From Selaginella tamariscina (taxonomy: Eukaryota; Streptophyta; Lycopodiopsida; Selaginellales; Selaginellaceae), in assembly GCA_003024785.1 (NCBI GenBank), contig PUQB01000619.1:80849-144848 (forward strand): DNA of 64,000 bases. Direction: 5' to 3'. How positions within the stretch are numbered: the first letter of the stretch is position 1; every line of letters begins with the position of its first letter. The notes beneath the pieces are model-generated. The model was not told the DNA's origin, did not search any database, and saw nothing but the letters and a program-made list of their open reading frames with translations. Below, piece by piece: positions 48,999 through 61,315 of this stretch. The position numbers and the translations under genes were made by a program.

Positions 48999-49967
48999 TG
49001 TCATAGTTTTTACTATGATTCGACCCTTTACTTTGGGGTTTGACTGTTGTTACCTACTGAATTATGTGACGAACCCTAGATGTAGAAGAAACAGGCCCGC
49101 ATAGTGCACTTGGGTATCTAGTGATGGTCCGGCCGGGTGTCGTTAGGTATTTGCAAGAAACTCTAGGCGAAGCTAGCATTCCATTTAGAACCCTCCCCCG
49201 TTTTGACGTTCCAGGTTAGGTTCTTGCAAAGTTATAGCTTGTCAAAATAAGGGTTAGGGACACCCTAGGGTTGACCTAACCCTAGGGTTGCCCTAACCCC
49301 ACGTCCTAAACCCCCCCCTAGGGGTTAGGTTTAGGTTAGGTTAGGACAACCATTTTCTCTAAGGGCTGGCATTTCCGTGCCAGCCCACTTACTCACTTAG
49401 GTAAACAGGGGGGGGGGTCCGTCACATAAATAAGGTAGAGTATATGTAGTGAGGCTTCCTGGGTTCAAAGAGAGAGCTCGTTAACCTCCTACCGGTGCAA
49501 GCTAAGCTTGTGTCGTCAAGGTGCAACCCCCTTGTGCCGCCCAAACTTCCACACGACAGGGGTACAACCCACCCTAGGGTTAGACTATCCTTATCGTTGG
49601 CAGGATCTTGCCTTTGAGATAGGGGCACGTCACTTCCAAGGAGTTAGTCAGATTCCTTGGTCGAAAACCTGCCGCAAGCTCAAAGACATTGCCCGAGTTC
49701 ACGTTCCGCAAAACTAGTGGTTGAGGCCTTGCTCCGGCCGCCTCAACCACGCCAAGCTAGGAACGACACCTAAAGCTCGGCTAGTCCGTGTATCCTGATT
49801 CACAAGGTGAGTCTCGTTTGTGGACTTAGTCAGTTAGGGGTTTGAGTTCCTAAGGCTTGGGTTCCTAATACGGGTTACTTTACCAGTTCCGTGGGGTTTC
49901 CAGAGAGGGGATTCCAGGGTTGGCACCTGGCAAGCCGCCTTTGTGGCACCAGGTAAAAACTCTGACA
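48999..49967 (+). repeat. 5' LTR
   Basis: It starts TGTCATAGTTTTTACTATGA and ends AAAAACTCTGACA. It contains repeated CCCTAGGGTT / TAGGGTTGACC blocks near 49260-49340 and a C-run and G-run. Confidence 0.95.
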
Positions 49968-49969
49968 AT

Positions 49970-49981
49970 TGGTATCGGAGC
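49970..49981 (+). promoter_or_regulatory. Primer-binding site (initiator tRNA-Met)
   Basis: TGGTATCGGAGC, two bases after the LTR, differs at one base from the usual plant iMet PBS (TGGTATCAGAGC). Confidence 0.88.
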
Positions 49982-50295
49982 AAGTTCTCTGCGGTCAGTA
50001 GGACTGCCTTAAGTCGTAGGGTGTTTCAATGTTTAGATAACTCTAAATTCTTGATATACTCTATTGCTTTCGGTTGACATGTCTGTATTCTGCGCAGAGA
50101 GTTTGATCCTGTGAGTTGTCAAACTTCGGAGAACACTTGCTCAGTGAGTCGGCGTGAGATTCTAGGTATGTCCGAAAGTCTTATGCTAGTTTAAGCTGAT
50201 GTGTGTGGGTGTACAACCTGTGCAGGGTGTTTCCAGTTTCACATTGGGAATATTCCAAGCATATTCTCCGAGTGTTGACACTAGGGTTCAATACG

Positions 50296-52115
50296 ATGAG
50301 CAAGAGAAAGCAACCAGAGCCTGAGGCAGAGAGGGCTGTCGCAGAGGCTCAAAATGAGGAGATGGATGAGGCTGATCCAGGTCGACCCCCTAGAGTTAGA
50401 CAACGACCTGGTTGGCGAGAAATAATGATGGATGCCCTAAACGAACTTCGAGGGGATGTTTTGGGGTTGAACGACCGAATCGATAATGTTGCCGTTCGGA
50501 TTCCGACGAATACAGTGCCAGATGTTCCGCAACCAGACACACGGAAAAAGAAGAAGAAGCATGACTCAGAGTCAGGTTCCTCTGAATCAGATTCTTCGAC
50601 GGAAGTAGGTGGTGGAGGTCCCAGTAAATTCAAACCGGTAAAGCCTTCGAATTTCATGGGTTCAAAGGATTACAAGGTTTTGGATGACTGGTTGTATGAT
50701 ATGGAAAGCTATTTCGAGGCTGCTTCCGTGAGAAAGACAGAAAAGGTTGCATGTGCCAAGCAGTTTCTTAAAAAGAAGCTAAGACTTGGTGGCGAATTGT
50801 TGAAGGTGAACGTGGATACCGAAACAGCTGGAAGCACATGAAAAAGGAGATCAAAAAGCAGTATATGCCGGATGATCTCGGTTTGCGATTGCGTGCTGAC
50901 CTGGCACTTTGTCAACAGGGAGTTCGGGGAAGTCCAATGGACCACGTTTATCGATTCGAAAGTGTACGGCGATTGGTGCCAAATATGAGTGATGATGAAG
51001 CTCGAAGTTGCTTCATGGCTAGCTTGAATGAGAAGACGCGAAGAGAAATCTTAAGGTACAAGCCAACAAGCTATCGGGAATGTCAAGAGGCAGCTCAAAA
51101 GGTTGCTTATGGCATGTCGTTAGAAGACTTGTACAAAGGGGAGGAAGCAAAACCTAAACCAAGGAAGTTTCCTCCAAAGTCTGGGTTCAGAAGGTTTGAT
51201 AGGCGACCAGATCAATCGCCATCAATTCGAAGTGCAAGTCCCTTTGTCGGCAGTTCCAAGTTTCGGACACATCAAGACCCACCGATTTCGGAAAACCAAT
51301 TGGCGTTACCACCTCCTCAGCAGGCCAAAGGATCGGCTCCAAAGTCTGCTCCCCCGCGTTCCGCAGGCGGGGTCGTGAAATGTTATAATTGTAACAAGCC
51401 TGGTCATTTTGCTAAAGAGTGTCCGGCACCCTCACAACAATCAGGACATTTCAAGGCGATGGTAGAAGAGGAAGTTGCTGAACCAGAAACGCTTGAAGAT
51501 CCGGAAGATGAGTCAGAAGAGGTAATGTTGTGCCAGACACAACCTGCCTTATTCGCTATTCAAGACAAAACTGACCCTTTGCTATATTTGACAGGAAGGA
51601 TACGAGGGGACCGAGTCCGAATGATGATCGATACTGGAGCAACATACAACTTCATATCGACTAGTCTAGCTCGTCGATTGAATTTGGATGTAATAAAGAT
51701 GTGTGAAATAAAGATCAATTTTGGCAAAGGTTCTCAAAATACTAATAATATAGCAAGGGCAGTTCCTGTCCAAATCAAAGATTGGAAGGCTAAGCTAGAC
51801 TTAGTTGTCTTGAATATGACGGGGTTTGACTTTGTTTTGGGTATGGAATGGTTCCATAAACATGTAATCGAAATGAGGGGTTCTGGAGACAATCGGATCA
51901 CGCTTGCAGCAGATAAAGAGGACATTAGAAAGACCACGCTCAAAATGGAAACGCTAACTGATAAGGATTGGAATCCTATGTTCCTTACCTTAACTCAGTT
52001 GCGTAAGGCAGTTAGACATCAAGAACGTGTGTTTCTTGCAATGGTTTTGGATACTGGTGAAGTCAAAATAGGAGATGGTCAAGAATCTGTTCCTAACCTA
52101 TTTTGGAAGTCTTGA
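50296..52115 (+). CDS. Retrotransposon gag and protease
   Basis: Start [20 protein letters not shown]. The capsid-like region is followed by a frame slip at about 50836. Then comes the zinc knuckle with C-x2-C-x4-H-x4-C spacing (Cys codon at 51381), followed by an acidic stretch and the aspartic protease signature [12 protein letters not shown] (about 51625). The frame changes again before the reverse transcriptase near 52100. Confidence 0.9.
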
Positions 52116-53484
52116 ACATGTTTAAGGATGTGTTGCCAGAAGACTTGCCGCCCGAGTTACCTCCACGTCGAGTTGTGGACCACAGGATAGAGATTTTGCC
52201 AGGTTCGTCTCCACCGGCAAGAGCCCCATATCGGTTGAATCCTCAAGAGTTAGTAGAATTGAAGAGACAGCTGACAGAATTGATAGGTCGAGGACACATT
52301 CGACCTAGTCGATCGTATGGTGCACCTATCTTGTTCGTAATGAAAAAGGATGGTACGATGCGAATGTGTGTGGACTATCGAGCGCTGAACGCGATAACTA
52401 TCAAAAATAAGTATCCTCTTCCACGAGTGGACGACTTATTTGATAGGCTATCGAAAGCAAAGTATTTTTCAAGAATAGACTTGAGATCGGGGTACCATCA
52501 GATTCGGGTAGCAGAGAATGACATTGAGAAGACCGCTTTTCGAACGCGTTATGGATCATTTGAGTTTCTAGTCTTACCATTCGGGTTGTGCAATGCTCCA
52601 GCAACTTTTTGCACAATGATGGATGATGTGTTTAGAGACTATCTAGACGAGTTCGTAGTGGTGTATATTGATGACATTCTGATTTTCAGTTCGACAATTG
52701 AGGAACATGTGGAACACTTAGAAAAAGTGTTTCAGAGGTTGAGAGAGAACCAGTTGTATGCTAAAGAAAGCAAGTGCGCATTTGGTCAAACCAAGATAGA
52801 TTTCTTGGGACACTTGATCTCAGGTGGGGAGGTTGCCATGGACCCAAAGAAAATTCAAGCTATTACTGAGTGGATGACTTTAAAAGATGTGCATGAAGTT
52901 AGATCATTTCTTGGTCTGACAGGGTATTACCGAAGATTCATAAAGGGTTACTCGGAAATAGCGGCCCCATTGACAGATCTTACGAAAAACATTCCATGGC
53001 ATTGGACTCCAGAGTGCCAACGTGCTTCGTCAAACTCAAAGAGGCTATCTCTTCTGAGCCAGTTTTGCAGTTGCCCATCTTTGAAGATCCCTTTGAAGTA
53101 GAATGTGACGCTTCCGACTTTGCAATTGGTGGTGTATTGCAACAGAAAGGACATCCAGTGTCCTTTTTCTCGAAGAAGTTAGATGCCGCGCAAACTCGAT
53201 GGCCTACTCACGAAAAGGAGATGTATGCTATTGTTGCTTCCTTGGAGTATTGGCGTCATTATCTTCCAAGTCATGGCACTGTGGTTTGGACAGATAGTGT
53301 AACTCTAAGGTATTTTGAAACGCAGCCGAAGCTATCGCCGAAGTATGCTAGATGGCAGCAGAAGTTGGCACGATTTCAGCCTGAAATCAAACATAAAGCG
53401 GGAAAGGACAATGTGGTAGCTGATGCACTCAGTAGAAAGGGTCATTCGAATTATGTCAGCACCCATTTCAACTTTAGTGGATGA
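52103..53484 (+). CDS. Retrotransposon reverse transcriptase and RNase H
   Basis: The RT has the catalytic YIDD at 52664-52675 and the [11 protein letters not shown] and [10 protein letters not shown] blocks. RNase H follows in another frame from about 53000, with DASDFAIGG and ending at the conserved ADALSR. One frame slip near 53025 separates them. Confidence 0.93.
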
Positions 53485-54958
53485 ATTTGTGACGGCGTAT
53501 CCTCAGGACAAGTTTGCTAAGGAGGCTTTGAGCCTGGTGGCAAAGAGGAAACAAGTTCATCAGTTACGAAGAGATGGTAATATTCCAGCAGGAATAGAAA
53601 GTCGAATGGATGCACTCAAACAGCCGCATTTTGCGGTACGAGATGGAGTTCTTTATTATAAAGAAAAGAGACTCTATGTTCCAGAAGGGACATGGCTGTT
53701 AAGAGAGCATCACGATGTTCCTTTGGCAGGACATGGTGGAAGGCATAAGACGTTGGCTTTGTTGAAGCAGGGATTCTATTGGCCGGGTATGATAGATGAT
53801 GTTGCCAAATATGTCAAGACATGCCCCACATGTCAACAAGTAAAGAGCTGATCACAAAACGAGCTGGGAAAGTTGATGTATACCGATTCCAGAGCGGCCA
53901 TTTCAAAGTGTTACTTTGGACTTTATCATGGGATTGCCAAAATCTTGTGGTTTTAACGCGCTATGGTGGTAGTCGATCGGTTTCAAAGGTTGCTCATTTC
54001 ATTCAACTGTAGAGACAGTGAATGCAATTCAAGCAGCGAAGTTGTTCTTCCACGAAGTCATAAGAGTGCGGACTACGGAAACCATGATCTCAGATCAGAT
54101 CCTCGGTTTACAGGAAGTTTTGGGGACATTGTTTAAGCAGTTTGGTACGATGCTCAAGTTCAGTAGCTACCATCCGCAAACTGATGGTCAAACGAAGAGG
54201 GTGAACCGACAAGTCGAGGACTATCTCAGATGCTATGTTTCAAGGTGATCAACTTGATTGGGCTGAACACTTAGATATGGCTGAGATATGTTACAATAAC
54301 TCGATGCACACTGCAATCGGATGTAGCCCGATGGAAGTGTTAACTGGGAATAAGGGTGGTATTCCTCAGAGTATGGTGTTACCGAAAGACGATAGCAATC
54401 GAGTTCCATCTGTAGCAGAGTTCACGGGACAATTGTATCGAACATGGGAAGCTGCTCGTCAAGCGATGGCTGCAGCTCAGGAAAGGTATCGTCAGCAGTA
54501 CGATAAACATCGGCGGGATGTAGAGTATCAGGTTGGGGATATGGTATTGTTGAGTACCAAAAACCTGAAGGTTCCAACGACTCTTTCGAGGAAATTTCTA
54601 TCGCACTACATAGGTCCATACAAGGTGGTGAAGCAAGTAGGGAAAGTGGCTTATGAGTTAGATCTTCCTCCGGAGTTGGGAACAATACACAATGTGTTTC
54701 ATGTCAATTTACTCGAGCCATTTCACAAGGATGAGAAACATCCGCAGAGATATGAAAGCTTACGTCCGCTTCCTGAGCTGGTCGGCGATATGAAGGAGTT
54801 CGAAGTTGAGTCGATATTGGATGCAAAGGATATTAAACGCCGAGGGACGCGAAAACGTAAAAGAATATCTTGTCAAGTGGAAGGGTTACCCGGCATGCGA
54901 GTCGACATGGGAACCATTGGATAATCTAGAACGCGATGGAGATAGTGAAGGAGTTTGA
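53423..54958 (+). CDS. Retrotransposon integrase with C-terminal chromodomain
   Basis: The HHCC zinc-binding region (GHGGRHKTLALL, TCPTCQQVKS) ends at a frame slip near 53848. The integrase core continues in different frames up to the SYHPQTDGQT block (about 54167). GPYKVVKQVGKVAYELDLP belongs to the C-terminal part. A chromodomain with the WKGYP and STWEP signatures is read in another frame after about 54855, ending at TGA 54956-54958. Chromodomains direct such elements to marked heterochromatin. Confidence 0.9.
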
Positions 54959-55355
54959 GGCAAGGTCTCAAACTGTTAGTAATGATGATAAGGAATAAAG
55001 CAAGTCTTTATTTCTTATTAACCAAGGGCCGGCAACAACACTAACTAGAGGCCTCCTATATAAATTCTAGTTAAATAAAGAAATTAACCAGTGTTGTGTG
55101 CGTCGGGTGACAGACTTTGCAGACGTGCAAAAGGTCTCCAAATGACTTCATGTCGCAGGTGGTGCCTCCGGCAGCTGGGTTTACGACTCAGTGAACGACG
55201 GTTCTGAAGTACTTGGTTTCGCGTAATGCAAGGGGGTAATAAAACTTATGTGAACTTTTGGCTGACTCCACATAGAGTGATATGTTAGTTTTGGTTAATT
55301 TTTCTAACATTATCTAGTCTTGGAGTTGGACGTCAACGAGGACGTTGACATTTTC
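54959..55355 (+). other. Retrotransposon 3' non-coding region
   Basis: This stretch between the pol stop and the polypurine tract contains no open frame of note. It is typical 3' internal sequence. Confidence 0.6.
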
Positions 55356-55369
55356 AAAGGCGGGGAGTG
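55356..55369 (+). promoter_or_regulatory. Polypurine tract
   Basis: AAAGGCGGGGAGTG lies immediately before the 3' LTR, the expected primer site for plus-strand DNA synthesis. Confidence 0.85.
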
Positions 55370-56334
55370 TGTCATAGTTTTTACTATGACTCGACCCTTT
55401 ACTTTGGGGTTTGACTGTTGTTACCTACCGAGTTGTGTGGCGAACCCTAGTTGTAGTGAGAAACAGCCCCGCTTAGTGCACTTAGGTGTTTAGGGGTAGT
55501 CCGGCCGGCTGTCACTAGGTACCTCGAGAAACTCTAGGCGAAGGTAGTACTTACCCTCTAGAAAACTCTCCCCCAGTTTGACGTTACAAGATAGGTTTTC
55601 GTTAAATATAGCTTGTCAAAAAGGGTTAGGGACCCTAGGGTTGACCTAACCCTAGGGTTGCCCTAACCCCACGCCCTAATACCCCCCCCTAGGGGTTAGG
55701 TTTAGGGTTAGGTTAGGACAACCATTTTCTCTAAGGGCTGGCATTTCCGTGCCAGCCCACTTACTCATTTAGGTAAACGGGGGGGGGTCCGTCACATAAA
55801 TAAGGTAGAGTATATGTAGTGAGGCTTCCTGGGTTCAAAAGAGAGCTCGTTAACCTCCTACCGGTGCAAGCTAAGCTTGTGTCGTCAAGGTGCAACCCTC
55901 CGTTGTGCCGCCCAAACTTCCACACGACAGGGTACAACCCACCCTAGGGTTAGACTATCCTTATCGTTGGCAGGATCTTGCCTTTGAGATAGGGGCACGT
56001 CACTTCCAAGGAGTTAGTCAGATTCCTTGGTCCGAAAACCTGCCCGGAAGCTCAAAGACATTGCCGAGTTCACGTTCCAGAACTAGTGGTTGAGGCCTTG
56101 CTCCGGCCGCCTCAACCACGCCAAGCTAGGAACGACACCTAAAGCTCGGCTAGTCCTGTATCCTGATCCACAAGGTGAGTCTCGTTCGTGGGCTTAGTCA
56201 GTTAGGGGTTGAGTTCCTAAGGCTTGGGTTCCTAATACGGGTTATTTTACCAGATTCCGTGGGTTTCCATAGAGGGGATTCCAAGGTTGGCACCTGGCAA
56301 GCCGCCTTTGTGGCACCAGGTAAAAACTCTGACA
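55370..56334 (+). repeat. 3' LTR
   Basis: It begins TGTCATAGTTTTTACTATGA and ends AAAACTCTGACA, about 965 bp. Compared with the 5' LTR it shows scattered substitutions and several 1-base indels, many in C or G runs. Confidence 0.95.
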
Positions 56335-57394
56335 GGGGTTCTAGAGTTGGCATTTAGGAGCCACGTTTGTGGCATTTGGTGCAACTCTTGAATCTAAGGG
56401 CTATGGCATGATAGCCCACATCGGGGAAGCCAGTGTCACATGAAGATGTGACACTGGGCTAAACGTCACATGGTACAACGCCCAAGCATGCCCTTTGGGG
56501 TTATGTCATGGGCTTGTCGCCAAGGCGTTGGATACTCTAGCAAACAGACATGCTTGTGCTTGCACTAGGGTGCTAAGCCTTGGGCATCTGCTCAAGGGAG
56601 GTTAGGTCTTGTAACTAAGAGTACTTTGGCACACTTGGCTAGGGGAGTGTTCCCCTTGGAATCCAAGGGTTGAACAACCTAAGCGTGTTAGCAGGAGCCC
56701 TTTCGTGAGGCACTCGCAAGGTCATGTGCTATGGTTATCCCAAATCTAGCCTTAGGGAATTTGCTTAACAGAACACTCATGTCCGCCTACGGCGCACACT
56801 CGCGTCCTCATTAAATACTAGCCCTAAGTCTAAGGTATGACTTGGCCACTCAAACCCTTAAGGGTTAGTCGTGGTTCAGGGTACCCCCTTGTCACCCTAA
56901 AGGGTTGTCCTCTCGGATGAGGGTGATTCCTTAAGGGTAAGTGACAATGCCTTAGCTCTGTCATAGGGTATGTGTGGAACACATGTCTCCTTGATGGGGT
57001 TAGGGCATGAGTCTGTCTAGGTCTTCTAGGGCAAGACCCTAAGTCAACTAGGGTTATCCCTCAAGGGTTTTGGGGTAGACACTCTAGGGAGACTTAGGTT
57101 AAATCCTAAGTCAACTAGGGTATCCCTCAAGGGTTCTGGGGGCAAACATTCTAGGGAGACTTAGGCTAAACCCTAAGTCAACTAGGGTTATCCCTCAAGG
57201 GTTCTGGGGCAAACATTCTAGGGAGACTTAGGCTAAACCCTAAGTTTCCTGTCCACTTGGGCATTAGAGTCTAACCTTAGGGTTGTTGGGTTGTTCTGGG
57301 AACTTAACGTTGCTCACACAGGGTGATGACGCCGAATGGCCACCTGGCAGCCACGTGTCACCACTGTTGGCCCTTTGGGTTAAAACTTTGACAA
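56335..57394 (+). repeat. Dispersed repeat family R1, copy abutting the chromovirus 3' LTR
   Basis: It begins GGGGTTCTAGAGTTGGCATT directly after the LTR and ends TTAAAACTTTGACA. Its first 60 bp resemble the last 60 bp of the chromovirus LTR (GTTGGCA...GCC...TTTGTGGCA...GGT), suggesting a related LTR family. It contains three near-identical tandem units of about 65 bp (57,050-57,245) with GGTTATCCCTCAAGGGTT. Confidence 0.85.
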
Positions 57395-57409
57395 TTATAA
57401 ATCCTTTAC

Positions 57410-57960
57410 AACGATAATTTTTCAACCCTAAGAATAATTCAAGAAAACTTTACATTCTCCTCATGAGACCTAGACAACCTCATGTCCCAACCCTACCAAG
57501 GAGAAATACCTTGCACACGTAATAGAATTAAAGTATTGTAACTTTCCCAAGGCAACAAGTACCTTAACTTGCGATTAAGAGTACTATGCTAAGTAAATTT
57601 TTAAAAACCGTAAGTATGCAACTATGTGATTGCCTCATGATGCTAATGAGCTTAAATTGTTTAACTCTGAACATGTTCACACACTCATATGAAAAACATC
57701 ATAGCCAATTATACTTGCTAACACACCTAATTATAAGACTTAACCTCTCTTAAGTAAATACTTAATATTTAACATGTCGATACGAGCACAAACACACCTT
57801 CTTGCTAAAGTATTTAACCTCTCGACTTTAAATCCATAACACAACCTCAAATGACATGCCCAATGTTGTACTATGTGCTAAATAACTTAATGTCACATTT
57901 CATATGACACTATTTTCTGATGTAGGTTATCTTACATACACATATTCTGACAAGACCTCT
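57410..57960 (-). repeat. Dispersed repeat family R1, diverged AT-drifted copy
   Basis: It shares ordered blocks with 41698-42760 in the same direction (TGAGACCTAGACAACCTCAT, CAAGGAGAAAT, AATGTCACATTTCATATGAC) but with many C-to-T type differences. Confidence 0.75.
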
Positions 57961-59796
57961 CAAATGTGTGATCGGGTTACCGAAAAGAGTTACCTAATGT
58001 TTGGATGCGGCATTGGGCACATTTATCTTACCGTTTTTAAAGTTAAGGGTGTTTAGCATATAGTTAAGCCCCTTGTTTTTTTCTATTTTTTAAGTGGATT
58101 AATATAAAATGTAGTGAGTTTAACCTAATAACCCATATAAGGTTAACCTTAAATGTGTTTTAAACCACCAAACCCAATTGAGACATTAAACCAAGGGGAA
58201 AGTTTTCTAAATAAAAATATTAGTTTTACTTAGAATTTATTACAAATATTTAATGACATCCGATTGAATCATTATTAAATACCCAAGTGCACTAAATATG
58301 CATGTCTTTTCAATACTTAAAACTTATTTGATAGGCAACAACAGTTAATGTCCCAAATAAAAGAATAATAAAAACTATTATACGATGATACACACATTAT
58401 TAAAAAATGGTTTTTTAAAATAATTTTTAAAATTATAAGTAATTAGACTAATTTAAATTTCAAAGTAAATTAAGTTTAGATTTACACTATAAACTATTGA
58501 TGTACAAATTTTAATAAAAATAAATAAAAAATACACATAGACACAAACACATGTATGTGTGTACGCTCACTAGTATGGTGGGACATGTCCACTACTAGTG
58601 CATCCACCCTATATATGTACCCGTGTTGTGTACATGCTCATGCATGTTATATGTAGTCATAATATATTTAACTTATAATTGATTATTAATTATATTTATA
58701 CCAACATAAATTAAAATTGTATTTAATTTTCATATATATATATATATATATATATAAATAACATCAGCTAATCAATTAATTATAGTCGAATAAAAAAAGA
58801 TTAAATATGAAACTATAGTCTTACATACAAACATATATAGTCTTGAAGCAATATACATTAGTCATATAAGAAATAAATATATAGCTATATATAAGTATTA
58901 AGTTATAAGTTTAAAATCATGTAGTCTTTTCGTATATTAAAACTCCCGGCATAAAAGTTTGTTTATATCGTTATTTATTTAATAAGTTAGCATTGTAAAA
59001 TATTGTTAATGATTACGGCTAAGAATTTAGTTCTAAAATATGCTTTAATTAAGAATATTCTTAGGATTAAAACAAAATAACAATTAATATACTTTACAAT
59101 CTAAGAGTAAATTCTATTTTTTAAATTGATTAATAATAATATTAAATTTTAAGTTTAGTAATTTAGGGGAAAATATATAAACAGGATATTAGTTAAAATT
59201 TTATGTTTATGCAAACATACGTATATGGTATGATATATAAGTATATTCTACGTAATAGAAATTAAAACACTATATACATATGAATTTCATAAAATTTCAA
59301 TTAAGTACACTTTAATATGTATTTTAAAGAATATATATTTAGTAAGGCCTTTTATATATATTTTAAATATTTAAATTAAAAAAAATTGTTTGGGTTAATA
59401 TATTTTATTTTAACAAATGATTTATTATAAATAAACTTTTTTAAATACATATTTTTATTTAGTTTATAGCGATTTATTAATCAATTAAGTAAAATTAATT
59501 AAATTAATACATATTAGATTATAACGGTTCAAAACCAAATTTGTAAAACTATAAGCCGATTTCTTTAGAGTTTACGACTACGAATATTTTAAAAAAATTT
59601 ACAAGTCTTATTAATAAAGATAATAATATAATAATTAATATTAAATAAATAATTTTTTTTAATAAAACTCAAATTAATTTATAATCTAAAGAACATCAAA
59701 AACAAGGTATATACTTATATTTCGAAAATATTCGTATTTTTAAGGTAATCATATTTGAATAATAAGGGAGGTTTTAGGTTAGGTTTATACGTAGCT
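57961..59796. other. AT-rich region and NAA25 promoter
   Basis: No coding frame. There is a TA repeat at about 58733-58757. GTTTTAGGTTAGG lies just before the NAA25 start at 59771-59783. Confidence 0.5.
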
Positions 59797-61227
59797 ATGG
59801 GAGGCGGGGCAGTGATGGAACGCCGTTTGCAGCCGCTGTGGGAGGCGATTGATCTGCGGCAATGGAAGATGGCTCTCAAGCTCGCCAGTAATCTCCACAA
59901 GAAGCATCCCGATTCACCATACATTCTGGTAACACACTAAATTAGATTATATACAGAATGTATGGATTCATACATTTTTACATGAGATCTGATACAATTG
60001 CATATTGTTTATATATGTAGTATTCTGGTGTGTGTGTGTGTGTGTCTAGAGAGAGAGGAGAGAGAGAGAGCTCTGAAATACTGTAAATTTATTAAGGATT
60101 AAAACAGTGGTTTATTTACATTTGCACAGGCTCTGAAGGCATTAATTATGGAAAAAATAGGAAAGCCTGAAGAAGCTCTCCTTTTATGCCGTCAAGCCAA
60201 GGATATGCAACCTGTTGAGGAAAACACTTTGAACACCTTGCAAATGGTGTACCAACGTCTTGGGTTCTGTACGTAATGTATATAAACATGTACATATTAT
60301 TATGCATCATCACTATATACCCACTCTTAAAATACTTGTAAAATCCATGGGATTATACATTACTAGGAATAGATGCATCTATACACCGTTGACACCTGCC
60401 TTGTTATTATTCAGTGGAAGAAGCTACGCAGGTTTTCGAGACCGCGTGTTCTAAGCTCCCGGGAAATCTGGAGCTTTTGGGTGCTCTGTTTGGCTCTTAC
60501 GTTACAGTACAACTATGTGAAACAACAGCAGGTACTTTTCCTACAGATGTGTTTATATATATGAATTAGCTATAATATTAACTTTATGTTTACAATCTAG
60601 ACGGCTTGAAGATTTACAAGCTTTCTGGAGATTCTAAGTACCTTATCTGGGCTGTGTCAGCATATATTTGCAGGTATAGTTCATTATCTATTAAAACCAA
60701 GAGGTTTATAGTATAAACTATGCTAATGAACAACCTTAGTTTGAGTTTTATATATTTGGGGCTTAACCGTTATGTAGGTTAGACCCCAAATGTAGAGAGA
60801 AAGCTGCTCACGCTTGCAGAGGATTTTGAAAAAGTTGATTGATCGAAGAGCATTAATTCTGAAGGTACGTTTAAACATTGCATATGCATACATAATTTTC
60901 GTATATGAATTATTATTTAACATTTTCCTTCTTACAGCACTTAGAGTCTATATTTCTTTGCTACGAGACCAAGACAAGCATGCCGATGCTTTGGCAGTTG
61001 TTACCGGAGAACTGGGCTTACTCTTTAATAATCCTGTTGATCGCTTGAGACTACAGGTTTGCGTGTGTGTGTGTACACAGTTGTGTATGTGGACGGATAC
61101 ACTCTGTAATACACTATAATCTGTTTTCGTGTACTGCAGGGAGAAATTCTTATGCATCTGCATAAATATTCGGAAGCATTTGCAACTTATAAAGAGATCT
61201 TAGAGATAAGGTTCGTCTGCTTCTATA

Positions 61228-61315
<88 letters not shown>

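Larger units (their letters stand above)
48999..56334 (+). mobile_element. Ty3/Gypsy chromovirus LTR retrotransposon, nearly complete
   Basis: The element has two highly similar LTRs (48999-49967 and 55370-56334) with TG..CA ends, an initiator-Met tRNA primer-binding site, gag with a zinc knuckle, protease, reverse transcriptase, RNase H, integrase and a C-terminal chromodomain, and a polypurine tract before the 3' LTR. The pol order RT-RH-IN and chromodomain place it among plant chromoviruses. The open frame is interrupted by several single-base slips, so as given it is not an intact coding element. The five bases next to each LTR (GATAT and GGGGT) do not match, so no target-site duplication is seen. 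Confidence 0.95.

Noticed and set aside
49508-49717. Open frame inside the 5' LTR (also in the 3' LTR at 55890)
   Set aside because: Present in both LTRs but differing by indels, with no known domain; likely chance.
54422-54685. Minus-strand frame within the integrase
   Set aside because: Antisense of conserved pol sequence.
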